This document shows, one piece after another, positions 45,882-54,657 of a stretch of DNA of 64,000 nucleotides. The stretch's first letter is position 1, and each line of letters starts with the position of its first letter. The stretch covers positions 2,530,804 through 2,594,803 of the forward strand of contig NZ_CP094326.1 of the NCBI RefSeq assembly GCF_022760175.1. The letters run 5' to 3'. The notes beneath the pieces were generated by a model. The model made no database searches. It worked only from the letters and a program-made list of their open reading frames with translations, and was not told the DNA's origin. A program made the translations under genes and the position numbers. The stretch comes from Zhouia spongiae. GTDB taxonomy: Bacteria > Bacteroidota > Bacteroidia > Flavobacteriales > Flavobacteriaceae.

Positions 45882-46397
45882 TTATATTTTTTTCATTTGT
45901 TGTTGCATCATTTTTATCTGATCAGCCAGCATATTTTGCTTGTCGAGTTTTTTAGCCTCATTCAGTAAGGTGGTAGCTTCTCTCTTCCTTCTTTTTTGCA
46001 TGGCAATCCCCGCCAGACTTAATTTTGCCATAGCTATATCATAACTCATGGATAGCCCGAGTTTAAGGGCTTTTTTAAAGTATTTTTCTGCCTGTGTTAA
46101 ATTGGTTTGGGAAGCCATGATCCCGTTCAGGTAATTGTAGTATCCCTGTTGTTTCTTAATTAAAGCTGTTTCAGGGTTTTTTATTTTGTCCAGCCACTTT
46201 TTGGTGCCGGCAAAATCCTGTTTTCGCATTCTTAAAAAGGCAAGTAATATAAACTCGTTCCTGAAATAAAGAAAAACGAAGACCAGAGAAATAAGTATCA
46301 GGAATATGCCGTTTCCAATATATCCTTCAATAAATTGATATATCGCATAAGCCACTATTAATCCTGCTATTGCTAATTTGATGTTTTTATTATACAT
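45882..46397 (-). CDS. Membrane-anchored TPR-like protein
   Basis: Two N-terminal hydrophobic segments (near residues 8-25 and 29-47) precede a helical region with TPR-like repeats: AEKYFKKALKLGLSMSYDIA and AGIAMQKRRKREATTLLNEA. The protein ends in a Gln/Met-rich helix (IKMMQQQMKKI). I start at the ATG at 46397 (MYNKNIKLAIAG), giving 171 residues; an upstream ATG at 46424 would add nine polar residues. Such proteins usually hold other proteins together at the membrane. Function unknown. Confidence 0.75.
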   Translation of the reverse strand: MYNKNIKLAIAGLIVAYAIYQFIEGYIGNGIFLILISLVFVFLYFRNEFILLAFLRMRKQDFAGTKKWLDKIKNPETALIKKQQGYYNYLNGIMASQTNLTQAEKYFKKALKLGLSMSYDIAMAKLSLAGIAMQKRRKREATTLLNEAKKLDKQNMLADQIKMMQQQMKKI

Positions 46398-46488
46398 GTT
46401 TGATTGAGTAATTTTGGAGGCCAAAGTTAATAAATTAGGATGAGGCTTGAAAAACTTTATAGTTTCATTATTGCTAATTGTATAGAGT

Positions 46489-47409
46489 TTACACGAATTG
46501 ATTATTTTTTAAGTCACCGTTGTCATTTTTAAACTTTCTTTTCAGGTTTTTAAAGCTAATGTCTTTCGGGTAGAAAGTGATGCGAATTCCAAACAGCAGG
46601 ATGATACCGCCAATGATCATTTCAAAAGAGATGGTTTCGTCCAGGAATATCCAGGCAAGTAAAGAGGCTAAAAGCGCCTGACTTAATAAGCTTAAAGATA
46701 CTCTGGTAGCTCTCATGTGTTTAGTGGCGTAGCTGACCATTACCCATGCAAGCAACTGGCAAACGACTCCTTGCACAGCTAACACAAACCAACCGGCATT
46801 TGAAAACCCATAGAAAGGTTCGTTCGTTAAATAGCTTAACCCCCCTAAAAATATGGCAGATGATAATATGCTGGTGGTTAAGAAAGGAATTACGGAAATC
46901 TCAGATAATACTTTTTTGCTAATTAGCAAGTATATCGAGTAAAACACACCGGACAGGATACCAAATATAAATGCAAGATCAAAATTAAAACTGGCAACCA
47001 GGTCGATTCCTACCAGAATGAACATGCCGATAAGAGAGACGGCTGTCCCGATCCAAAAGTTTTTTGAAGGTTTATTCGGCAGAAATAAAAAACTTGAAAT
47101 TCCAACCCAGATGGGCGACAGGTTCGTAAGTAATGAAGCCTGAGTTGCTGTTGATTGTTGAATGGCAATATTCCATACAGCCACATCAGCTCCGAACAAA
47201 ACCCCGCAAACGATACTGAGAATTAACAGCTTTTTGTTGGGGATAAAAAGTTTCTTATTGATGATTGCATACGGAAGTATCAGGGCACCGGCAATAGCCA
47301 TTCTGTAGAAAGCAGATATTAGACCGGGGGTAAGACTCAGCTTAACCAAAACAGGGAATATGGATATGCAGATAATCCCTATTACAAGAGCGATTCTGGG
47401 TTTTGTCAT
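46489..47409 (-). CDS. EamA/DMT-superfamily transporter
   Basis: The 306-residue membrane protein has ten hydrophobic segments in two EamA halves. Signature-like positions are ISAFYRMAIAGALILPY near residue 33 in the first half and LLSQALLASLLAWIFLDETI near 245 in the second. DMT transporters export amino acids, nucleotides or other metabolites. The C-terminal tail is basic and polar (KNLKRKFKNDNGDLKN). It is a single gene, with no neighbour that suggests a substrate. Confidence 0.88.
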   Translation of the reverse strand: MTKPRIALVIGIICISIFPVLVKLSLTPGLISAFYRMAIAGALILPYAIINKKLFIPNKKLLILSIVCGVLFGADVAVWNIAIQQSTATQASLLTNLSPIWVGISSFLFLPNKPSKNFWIGTAVSLIGMFILVGIDLVASFNFDLAFIFGILSGVFYSIYLLISKKVLSEISVIPFLTTSILSSAIFLGGLSYLTNEPFYGFSNAGWFVLAVQGVVCQLLAWVMVSYATKHMRATRVSLSLLSQALLASLLAWIFLDETISFEMIIGGIILLFGIRITFYPKDISFKNLKRKFKNDNGDLKNNQFV

Positions 47410-47575
47410 TTTTCAGAAAAAAGAAACAAAATTATCCAAAAAGTCATTTGCAGGTATTAAAGCTATCTTAAAAAAATGCATAAAATAATAGTTGTTGTTA
47501 CGAGACCTTGAACAAGAGGTTCGGTTTTAATAAATTTGGACAGAGAAAATGTTTAAATGTTTTTTTGAAAAAAGG

Positions 47576-47606
47576 TTTGTCAAAGTAAAAACTTATTGTA
47601 TTTTTG
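47576..47606 (+). promoter_or_regulatory. Promoter of rpmH
   Basis: TTTG (47576-47579), exactly 19 bases, then TATTTTTG (47599-47606): a full match to the Bacteroidota TTTG-N19-TAnnTTTG consensus. The rpmH ATG is 73 bases further on. The rest of the 47410-47679 gap shows nothing else I can name. Confidence 0.8.
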
Positions 47607-47679
47607 CGCCGCACTTTGAACAAGGAATTAAAGTGCGGGCACTAAAATAGATTTACCAAGTAGAAAAAGATATTAAGTC

Positions 47680-47838
47680 ATGAAAAGAACATTTCAACCA
47701 TCTAAAAGAAAAAGAAGAAACAAGCACGGGTTTAGAGAAAGAATGGCAACTGCTAACGGTAGAAAGGTGCTTGCTAAAAGAAGAGCAAAAGGAAGAAAGA
47801 AATTAAGTGTGTCTTCTGAACCAAGACATAAAAAATAA
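47680..47838 (+). CDS. rpmH: 50S ribosomal protein L34
   Basis: The 52-residue product starts [20 protein letters not shown] and continues [20 protein letters not shown], which is L34 beyond doubt; the end is [12 protein letters not shown]. It binds 23S rRNA in the large subunit. In many bacteria rpmH sits next to rnpA and dnaA; here carB follows instead, so that ancestral order is lost. The promoter is a textbook match and a strong terminator follows. Confidence 0.97.
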   Translation: MKRTFQPSKRKRRNKHGFRERMATANGRKVLAKRRAKGRKKLSVSSEPRHKK

Positions 47839-47863
47839 TGATATCAGTATTTTATTAAATATG

Positions 47864-47898
47864 AAGGTGTTACTTTTATTAGTAACACCTTTTTTTTA
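47864..47898 (+). terminator. Terminator of rpmH
   Basis: AAGGTGTTACT and AGTAACACCTT pair around TTTATT, followed by a run of T, 26 bases past the rpmH stop. Confidence 0.9.
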
Positions 47899-47942
47899 TA
47901 TCTTATAAAGGGAATTAGTTTAAATTACACAACACCAGGAAA

Positions 47943-50798
47943 ATGCCAAAAAGAAAAGACCTCAATTGTATTTTAATTATCGGTTCGGGCCCAATTGTAA
48001 TCGGACAAGCATGTGAGTTTGATTATTCCGGATCCCAGTCGCTTAGATCGCTTAGGGAAGATGGAATAGAAACTGTTCTGATCAATAGCAATCCTGCTAC
48101 GATTATGACAGATCCTAAGATGGCAGATCATGTTTATTTAAAGCCTCTGACCACCAAGTCGATTATCGAGATTCTTAAAAATCATCCAAATATTGATGCT
48201 GTATTACCTACTATGGGAGGTCAGACAGCATTAAACCTTTGTATTGAAGCTGACGAAAAAGGTATCTGGGAAGATTTTGGAGTAGAGATCATAGGGGTTG
48301 ATATAGATGCCATTAATATTACAGAAGATAGAGAGCAGTTTCGCGAACTTATGGGCAAAATTAACGTGCCTATGGCGCCTCAGGCTACTGCGTCTTCCTT
48401 TTTAAAAGGAAAAGAGATCGCGCAGAAGTTTGGTTTTCCTTTGGTTATTCGCGCTTCTTATACCTTAGGAGGGGCCGGAGCTTCGATTGTGTATGAAAAA
48501 GAAGATTTTGATGGCTTATTGAGTCGTGGATTAGAGATCTCCCCAATTCACGAGGTGATGATCGACAAGGCCATGATGGGGTGGAAAGAATATGAGCTGG
48601 AACTTCTTAGGGATAAGAATGATAACGTAGTTATTATCTGTACCATTGAAAATATGGATCCGATGGGGATTCATACCGGAGATTCAATAACGGTAGCTCC
48701 GGCAATGACACTTTCTGACAGAACTTTCCAGAGAATGAGGGATATGGCTATCAGAATGATGAGAAGCATAGGTGATTTTGCCGGGGGATGTAACGTACAG
48801 TTTGCTGTTAGTCCGGATGAGAAAGAAGAAATCATAGCCATTGAGATCAATCCGCGTGTATCCCGGTCTTCTGCATTGGCATCGAAAGCAACCGGATACC
48901 CCATTGCTAAAATTGCAACAAAACTTGCTATAGGTTATACACTTGACGAACTCGATAACCAAATTACAAAATCAACTTCAGCATTATTTGAGCCGACACT
49001 GGACTATGTGATCGTTAAAATACCTCGCTGGAATTTTGATAAGTTTGAGGGGTCGGACAGGACACTGGGCTTGCAGATGAAGTCTGTGGGTGAGGTAATG
49101 GGAATCGGAAGGTCGTTTCAGGAAGCGTTGCATAAGGCAACGCAATCTTTGGAGATTAAAAGAAACGGACTTGGAGCTGATGGAAAAGGGTATAAGAATT
49201 ACGATCAGATCATAGAGAAGTTAACCAATGCAAGCTGGGACCGGGTATTTGCAATTTACGATGCCATACAATTAGGGATTCCCTTGAGCCGTATTCACGA
49301 GATCACTAAGATCGATATGTGGTTCCTGAAACAGTTTGAAGAACTGGATGCACTGGAGAAAAAGATTTCTACATATAATACTATTGAATCCCTTCCTAAG
49401 GATTTGTTGTTGGAAGCAAAACAAAAAGGTTTTGCTGACAGGCAAATAGCCCATATGGTAAAATGTTGGGAGAGTGAGGTGTATAAGAAAAGAGAAGAGC
49501 TAGGAGTTAAAAGAGTATATAAACTGGTAGATACCTGTGCTGCCGAGTTCAAGGCTCAGACACCTTATTATTACTCTACTTTCGAAGATGTAATTGAAAC
49601 TAAGGACGGTAAAACATATGTGGCTAATGAAAGTGTAGTTACTGATAAAAAGAAAATTATTGTTCTTGGTTCAGGGCCTAACAGAATTGGTCAGGGAATA
49701 GAATTTGATTATTGTTGTGTGCACGGTGTATTGGCTGCGGCAGAATGTGGTTACGAAACCATTATGATTAACTGTAACCCTGAAACGGTATCAACAGATT
49801 TTGATACCGCTGATAAGTTATATTTCGAACCGGTATTCTGGGAGCATATTTATGATATTATCAGGCACGAAAAACCAGAAGGCGTTATCGTTCAGTTGGG
49901 TGGGCAAACGGCTTTGAAACTTGCTGAGAAGCTTGATAAATATGGTATTAAGATTATTGGAACCAGTTTTGAAGCACTTGACCTTGCCGAAGATCGTGGT
50001 AGTTTCTCAACTTTACTTAAGGAAAATAATATTCCTTACCCGGAATTTGGGGTAGCGGAAAATGCCGATGAAGCTCTGGCGCTTGCAGATGAGTTGGATT
50101 TCCCGATTCTGGTAAGGCCTTCTTATGTACTGGGAGGACAAGGGATGAAGATTGTGATTAATAAAGAAGAGCTGGAAGAACATGTAGTTGATCTTTTAAG
50201 GAAAATACCTAACAACAAGCTGTTGCTGGATCATTATCTCGATGGGGCTATTGAAGCGGAAGCAGATGCAATCTGTGACGGTGAAAATGTATACATTATC
50301 GGTATCATGGAGCATATCGAACCTTGTGGAATCCACTCAGGAGATTCAAATGCAACACTTCCTCCGTTCAATCTTGGAGAGTTTGTGATGCAACAGATAA
50401 AAGATCATACTAAAAAGATCGCACTAGCCCTGAATACCGTCGGACTTATCAATATTCAGTTTGCGATTAAAGAAGATAAGGTGTATATCATTGAAGCCAA
50501 TCCAAGGGCATCGCGTACGGTGCCGTTTATAGCAAAGGCTTACGGAGAGCCTTATGTGAACTATGCTACAAAGGTGATGCTTGGAGTAAATAAGGTTGCT
50601 GATTTTGACTTCAATCCTAAATTAGAAGGTTATGCTATTAAGCAACCTGTATTCTCATTTAATAAGTTCCCGAACGTGAATAAGAATCTAGGGCCTGAAA
50701 TGAAGAGTACCGGAGAGAGTATCTTGTTTATAGATAGCTTGAAAGATGATGATTTCTACGATATCTACCAACGTAGAAAGATGTATCTAAGTAAATAA
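47943..50798 (+). CDS. carB: Carbamoyl-phosphate synthase large subunit
   Basis: The enzyme makes carbamoyl phosphate from bicarbonate, ammonia (from CarA) and ATP for arginine and pyrimidine synthesis. Both ATP-grasp halves are present: GSGPIVIGQACEFDYSGSQS near residue 14 and GSGPNRIGQGIEFDYCCVHG near 578, with RPSYVLGGQGM near 725 and EANPRASRTVPFIAKAYG near 850. It ends at residue 951, shortly after NVNKNLGPEMKSTGES, so the C-terminal MGS-like domain that binds UMP and ornithine in E. coli (1073 residues) is absent. carA is not in the window. Confidence 0.95.
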   Translation: MPKRKDLNCILIIGSGPIVIGQACEFDYSGSQSLRSLREDGIETVLINSNPATIMTDPKMADHVYLKPLTTKSIIEILKNHPNIDAVLPTMGGQTALNLCIEADEKGIWEDFGVEIIGVDIDAINITEDREQFRELMGKINVPMAPQATASSFLKGKEIAQKFGFPLVIRASYTLGGAGASIVYEKEDFDGLLSRGLEISPIHEVMIDKAMMGWKEYELELLRDKNDNVVIICTIENMDPMGIHTGDSITVAPAMTLSDRTFQRMRDMAIRMMRSIGDFAGGCNVQFAVSPDEKEEIIAIEINPRVSRSSALASKATGYPIAKIATKLAIGYTLDELDNQITKSTSALFEPTLDYVIVKIPRWNFDKFEGSDRTLGLQMKSVGEVMGIGRSFQEALHKATQSLEIKRNGLGADGKGYKNYDQIIEKLTNASWDRVFAIYDAIQLGIPLSRIHEITKIDMWFLKQFEELDALEKKISTYNTIESLPKDLLLEAKQKGFADRQIAHMVKCWESEVYKKREELGVKRVYKLVDTCAAEFKAQTPYYYSTFEDVIETKDGKTYVANESVVTDKKKIIVLGSGPNRIGQGIEFDYCCVHGVLAAAECGYETIMINCNPETVSTDFDTADKLYFEPVFWEHIYDIIRHEKPEGVIVQLGGQTALKLAEKLDKYGIKIIGTSFEALDLAEDRGSFSTLLKENNIPYPEFGVAENADEALALADELDFPILVRPSYVLGGQGMKIVINKEELEEHVVDLLRKIPNNKLLLDHYLDGAIEAEADAICDGENVYIIGIMEHIEPCGIHSGDSNATLPPFNLGEFVMQQIKDHTKKIALALNTVGLINIQFAIKEDKVYIIEANPRASRTVPFIAKAYGEPYVNYATKVMLGVNKVADFDFNPKLEGYAIKQPVFSFNKFPNVNKNLGPEMKSTGESILFIDSLKDDDFYDIYQRRKMYLSK

Positions 50799-50819
50799 GA
50801 AGATTATACATACAGAGTT

Positions 50820-50849
50820 AAAGAGGGCTGCAATTTTGCAGCCCTCTTT
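50820..50849. terminator. Terminator between carB and the DUF3307 gene
   Basis: AAAGAGGGCTGCA and TGCAGCCCTCTTT form a 13-base stem around four bases. It lies after the carB stop and touches the stop of the convergent DUF3307 gene. Confidence 0.85.
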
Positions 50850-51546
50850 AATTGAAATATTGATATATTATACCTGTAAGTATGGCAATACCGAAACTCA
50901 GCAATGTTCCGATCAGTATGTATTCGGTAAGTTTTCGGTCTTTAGATTGCGTAAGGTCGTTGAACCTGAAAATAGACTTGGCTGCAATTAAAAAACCAAC
51001 GCCTTCCCAATGATTGGTTGCTATAAATACAAAAACAAGCAGCCGCTCAAGCATACCAATATACGTACCTGCATTTTGTAGGGATCCGTCTTTTTTCATT
51101 TCTGTTTTTGGAGTGTAAACAGAGATAAGAATTTTAATGAGGACAGCGCTAGGTTTTGTTAAAAAAATAACAGCAGCCAAGATCAGTAAGAGGCCGGTAT
51201 TGAGTTTAAAATTAAGCTCCAGGCTATTTATGGAAAAACAGATGGCTGCAATAACAATAATATGCAGTATCTGATCTATAAAAAAGAGGAAGCGTTTGTT
51301 CTTCTTTTTCTGAAAAACCACTTTAGCGCTGTCGATTATCAAATGGGATATTCCGATAGTAACGGGGATATACCATAATTTGGCATCCCAAAGCATTATA
51401 AAACTCAGCATAAAATGAATCAGAACGTGTATGTAAAGTTTGCCTGACCGCAATTTCTTTTTTTCCTTGTTTTTTACCCATTTATTTGGTTGCAGCAGAA
51501 AATCTCCGATAAGATGGGCAATAAGCAGGCGTAATAAGATTTCCAT
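50848..51546 (-). CDS. DUF3307-family membrane protein, partner of SatD
   Basis: The 232-residue protein starts with the family hallmark LLIAHLIGDFLLQPNKWVKN, followed by IHVLIHFMLSFI and IGISHLIIDSAK; His and Asp residues recur in the membrane helices. About seven hydrophobic segments are present. It starts five bases after the SatD-like gene, the usual pairing of these two families in Bacteroidota. The recurring H-x-x-x-D pattern in helices could bind a metal, but no activity is known. Confidence 0.8.
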   Translation of the reverse strand: MEILLRLLIAHLIGDFLLQPNKWVKNKEKKKLRSGKLYIHVLIHFMLSFIMLWDAKLWYIPVTIGISHLIIDSAKVVFQKKKNKRFLFFIDQILHIIVIAAICFSINSLELNFKLNTGLLLILAAVIFLTKPSAVLIKILISVYTPKTEMKKDGSLQNAGTYIGMLERLLVFVFIATNHWEGVGFLIAAKSIFRFNDLTQSKDRKLTEYILIGTLLSFGIAILTGIIYQYFN

Positions 51547-51551
51547 GTTTA

Positions 51552-52172
51552 TTAAGGGTATTGTAGTTGATTAATTTTTTTGCGGAACATTCTGTCTACA
51601 TCCATCACTTCATCGAGGTTCGCTCTTTTTTGTCGTTCACTAACCGTATTTTGCTTGATTCCTATGAGCTCGCCAAGTTCTTGCTGTGAGCGGGTGGGGT
51701 GCTCTAATGTGGTTTTTACAATTTCTGCTGAATTGGCCGTCCAGGTATCCATTGTGAGCAACAGGAGTTTAAAATAAAGGTTCAGCTCTTCATCGATCTG
51801 ACTGTTTATGGTTTTAATAGCCAGATTTGTTTTGTCTTTTTTTAAACGTTCAAAGCGTTCACCGGAAAAAATAAAAGCTTCCCCGGTTGCTTCTGAAATT
51901 GTTTTGGCTTCTTCATCTTTATTTCCTATGCCAATAGCTAGGCGAACGTCCAGCCCTTTTATCGACCTGATAACAGATTTCAGATACACGGCAACCATAA
52001 AGGAAGTGTGGTAATCTTGTATTTCAATCTGAAAGCTGTCGCCCCTGAAAACCTCCCAGTATCGGTCTTCCCGGGCACTCAAAGTCAGGGCTTTTTTTAA
52101 AAGGTGCAACCAAAGTTTAGGGTCTTTGGATTGCCTTGAATTAACAATATCTCCTGTGATAACGCTTGTCAT
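51552..52172 (-). CDS. SatD-like protein with C-terminal helix-turn-helix
   Basis: The 206-residue protein opens with VITGDIVNSRQSKDPKLW and has FRGDSFQIEIQD and VRLAIGIGNKDEEAKTIS, the pattern of the SatD family. Near residues 160-190 is a helix-turn-helix: HPTRSQQELGELIGIKQNTV then SERQKRAN. The N-terminal half has features recalling nucleotidyl-cyclase-like folds (GD, RGD and IGIG), but this is only a resemblance. It is cotranscribed with the DUF3307 membrane gene and sits behind repeated ATATCG elements, likely its own operator. The biological role of the pair is not known. Confidence 0.8.
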   Translation of the reverse strand: MTSVITGDIVNSRQSKDPKLWLHLLKKALTLSAREDRYWEVFRGDSFQIEIQDYHTSFMVAVYLKSVIRSIKGLDVRLAIGIGNKDEEAKTISEATGEAFIFSGERFERLKKDKTNLAIKTINSQIDEELNLYFKLLLLTMDTWTANSAEIVKTTLEHPTRSQQELGELIGIKQNTVSERQKRANLDEVMDVDRMFRKKINQLQYP

Positions 52173-52176
52173 ATAT

Positions 52177-52253
52177 CAAATATCGTTTAAATTACAGATA
52201 AAAACAAATATCGCTTTAATAAACGATGTGTTTAAATATCGTCTTATATATCG
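52177..52253 (-). promoter_or_regulatory. Promoter of the SatD operon with repeated ATATCG elements
   Basis: ATATCG occurs at 52180, 52208, 52236 and 52248; the first three lie in AAATATCG and are exactly 28 bases apart. On the minus strand two copies (CGATATTTG) supply the -33 TTTG and the -7 GATATTTG, separated by 20 bases, with the SatD ATG only a few bases downstream. An inverted AAACGAT lies at 52221. The pattern suggests autoregulation by the SatD helix-turn-helix. Confidence 0.6.
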
Positions 52254-52789
52254 ATTTTTACATTATACCTGTCCAGATCAGGCAGCATGTCTTTAGCATT
52301 GTATTTTACATGATCTGAATAATCTTTCCGTTCACGACGTAGTTCTATTCGCTTGATACTTTTAAAAAAACGTCTGAGTTCGTTTTCAGATTGCAGGATG
52401 AGTCCAGGGACTTTAATATTTTTTTCATGTTCTCCTTTGGCTACCATGGTAAAGTATGAGGAGTTGCAGTGTTTTACTTTTCCTGTTCGGATATTTTCAG
52501 CTTCAACACGAATACCTATAATAATGGAGGTGTTACCTACAAAATTAACAGAGGCTTTCATCGTAACCAATTCTCCGACTTCGATAGGCTGGAGGAAGTC
52601 GACCGTATCGACTGAAGCTGTAACACAATATGTCTCAGAGTGTTTGGAAGCACAGGCAAATGCTATTTGGTCTAGGAGTGAGAGTATATATCCACCGTGA
52701 ATTTTTCCACTGAAGTTCGTGTGAGAAGGAAGCATCAGCTCTGAGATGGTAACCTGTGATTCCGATACTGTTTTATATGCTTTGTTCAT
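52244..52789 (-). CDS. Acyl-CoA thioesterase (hotdog fold, YciA/ACOT type)
   Basis: The 181-residue protein has the hotdog signature TNFSGKIHGGYILSLLDQIAF near residues 24-44 (Asn and Asp catalytic positions) and the strand VDTVDFLQPIEVGELVTMK. These enzymes hydrolyse acyl-CoA to free acid and CoA in the cytoplasm. The C-terminal 45 residues are charged and basic (RFFKSIKRIELRRERKDYSD), beyond the basic fold. It lies two bases after the small anchored protein gene, in an operon led by rmuC. Chain-length preference is unknown. Confidence 0.9.
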   Translation of the reverse strand: MNKAYKTVSESQVTISELMLPSHTNFSGKIHGGYILSLLDQIAFACASKHSETYCVTASVDTVDFLQPIEVGELVTMKASVNFVGNTSIIIGIRVEAENIRTGKVKHCNSSYFTMVAKGEHEKNIKVPGLILQSENELRRFFKSIKRIELRRERKDYSDHVKYNAKDMLPDLDRYNVKIDI

Positions 52790-52790
52790 G

Positions 52791-53156
52791 TTATTCGTTC
52801 TTGTGCGGCGAAACTTCTTTTTTTACATCTGTAACGAAATATTTTGTGTCCCCTAGCCAGAAAAAGGTAGAAAAACGCTCTTTGTAGGTAACTTTAACAT
52901 AGTGACCTTGATATTCTTCAAGTTTTTGTAAGACATCTTTGTTATTGTCTTCTACTGAAAATTGAAAAATTTGGGCACCGGAAATACCTTGACTGATTTC
53001 TCCCTCCCAGGTTTTGACTATCACCCCTTTGTGACTGATTTTTATGAGTTCTCCAGATCGTACGCCTTTACTGTATGGAACGTAATATACAAAAGCAAAA
53101 TAAGCCAGGCTGGTGATAATGATAGCGAGTAAAAATATTTTAAGAAATTTTTTCAT
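52791..53156 (-). CDS. Small membrane-anchored protein of unknown function
   Basis: The 121-residue protein has one N-terminal membrane segment (residues 5-27) and a beta-rich outer part: GVRSGELIKISHKGVIVKTW, then YQGHYVKVTYKERFSTFFWLGDTKYFVTDV. It is widespread in Flavobacteriia, where it is sometimes labelled 6-phosphogluconate dehydrogenase, a name nothing in this sequence supports. It lies between rmuC (29-base gap) and the thioesterase (one base). The role is unknown. Confidence 0.7.
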   Translation of the reverse strand: MKKFLKIFLLAIIITSLAYFAFVYYVPYSKGVRSGELIKISHKGVIVKTWEGEISQGISGAQIFQFSVEDNNKDVLQKLEEYQGHYVKVTYKERFSTFFWLGDTKYFVTDVKKEVSPHKNE

Positions 53157-53185
53157 AGATGTTCTGATTTTCTGATTGTTTGAAT

Positions 53186-54517
53186 TTAATCAATTAATTC
53201 TTCATCCTGATTGGCCCTGTTCAGCCATTTTTGGTCAATTTGTTTGCTGGCTTTGGCGCCAAGCTTTTTTAGGGTCTCAACCTTGGTAAGCAGATTACCT
53301 CTTCCAGTCAGTTTGGTCATGGATGAGGAATAGGTATTTTGCACTGTTTGTAATTGTTTGCCTATTTTTTCCAGGTCGTCTAACAGGTTTTTAAATTGAT
53401 CATAAAGCCGTCCGGCCTGAGTTGCGATGTCCAGAGCATTTTTATGCTGCTTATCGTTTTGCCACATACTGTCAATTGTTCTAAGTGTGGCCAGAAGGGT
53501 TGACGGTGTTACGATAACAATATTCTTTTCAAAAGCCATGTTGTATAATTGAGGTTCTTCTTGTGAGGCAATTGCAAAAGCAGGCTCTAAAGGAATAAAT
53601 AACAAAACAAAATCAGGGCTCTCAATTTTATATAGATCGTGATAGTTTTTTGCGCTTAACTGATCAACATGCTTTCTGATAGAATTCACATGTTCTTTCA
53701 GCAGAGTGGGTTTTAGATCATCGCTTTCAGCATTTACAAAGCGTTCATAGGCAATGAGCGATACTTTTGAATCGACAATCATCTTTTTGTTGTCGGGCAA
53801 ATTGATGATCACATCGGGTAATACACGCTTTCCTTCTTCAGTGACAAAACTGTTTTGAACTGTATATTCGCTACCTTTTTCCAGTCCTGATTTTTCCAAT
53901 ACCCGTTCTAGAACCAATTCTCCCCAGTTCCCCTGCATTTTAGTATCTCCTTTGAGTGCTTTGGTTAGGTTAGAGGCTTCTTTGGTGATCTGCTGGTTCA
54001 ATTCTTTTAAATTCTTTAGCTGTTCCTGTAGTGCCGAATGTCGGGTTATGCTCTCTTTATTGCTGTCCTCGACACGCTTTTCAAATGATTGGATTTTTTC
54101 CTGTAGGGGGGTCAGTATGTTTTTTATATTTTCTTTGTTCTGTTCCGTAAATTTTTCTGATTTTTCTTCTAGTATCTTATTGGCCAGGATCTGAAAATCT
54201 TTTGTGAATTTTTCCTGAAGCTGCTCTACTTCTTCTTTGTATTCTCTGTTTTTCTGCAGAAGGTTGTCAAAGTCAGCCTCCCTTTTGGTGAGCCGGATAA
54301 AAAGGCTCTCTCTTTCTTTTTGCAGCTCTTTGTATGCATCTTTCTCTGCTGTTAAGGTATCGCGGAGATTTTCGATGGCGTTTTTTAATTGACTTTCCCG
54401 TTCGGAAGCAGTGCTTTCTTCAGACCTGGATTTCAACTTTTGGATATAGACACCCAAAAAAACACCGATAGCACCAAATAAAATTGCAATAATGATAAGA
54501 AGGAGGTTTTCTGACAT
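53186..54517 (-). CDS. rmuC: RmuC-family protein (DNA recombination-associated nuclease fold)
   Basis: The 443-residue protein has an N-terminal membrane segment (residues 3-25), a long coiled coil to about residue 180, and the RmuC domain with GNWGELVLERVLEKSG near 197, VDSKVSLIAYERFV near 250 and VIVTPSTLLATLRTI near 332. RmuC proteins limit recombination at inverted repeats in E. coli; a nuclease activity is predicted from a PD-(D/E)XK-like core. It leads a leftward operon with the small anchored protein and the thioesterase. Confidence 0.92.
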   Translation of the reverse strand: MSENLLLIIIAILFGAIGVFLGVYIQKLKSRSEESTASERESQLKNAIENLRDTLTAEKDAYKELQKERESLFIRLTKREADFDNLLQKNREYKEEVEQLQEKFTKDFQILANKILEEKSEKFTEQNKENIKNILTPLQEKIQSFEKRVEDSNKESITRHSALQEQLKNLKELNQQITKEASNLTKALKGDTKMQGNWGELVLERVLEKSGLEKGSEYTVQNSFVTEEGKRVLPDVIINLPDNKKMIVDSKVSLIAYERFVNAESDDLKPTLLKEHVNSIRKHVDQLSAKNYHDLYKIESPDFVLLFIPLEPAFAIASQEEPQLYNMAFEKNIVIVTPSTLLATLRTIDSMWQNDKQHKNALDIATQAGRLYDQFKNLLDDLEKIGKQLQTVQNTYSSSMTKLTGRGNLLTKVETLKKLGAKASKQIDQKWLNRANQDEELID

Positions 54518-54539
54518 TTGATCGTTCTTTTAGTCAAAT

Positions 54540-54577
54540 ATACATCATACAGATGTATTAGCATTACCGTAATCGGT
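54540..54577. repeat. Two small inverted repeats between rmuC and the nuclease-family gene
   Basis: ATACATC-N5-GATGTAT (54540-54558) and ACCG-TAAT-CGGT (54566-54577) lie in the 140-base divergent gap. They could be operators or chance palindromes in AT-rich DNA. Confidence 0.3.
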
Positions 54578-54657
54578 GTTCCTTTGTCACTAATATAAAA
54601 ATGACATGAGCATTCGAATTAAAGTTTTACCTTGTGAATAAATTAAAGAAGAAAGAA

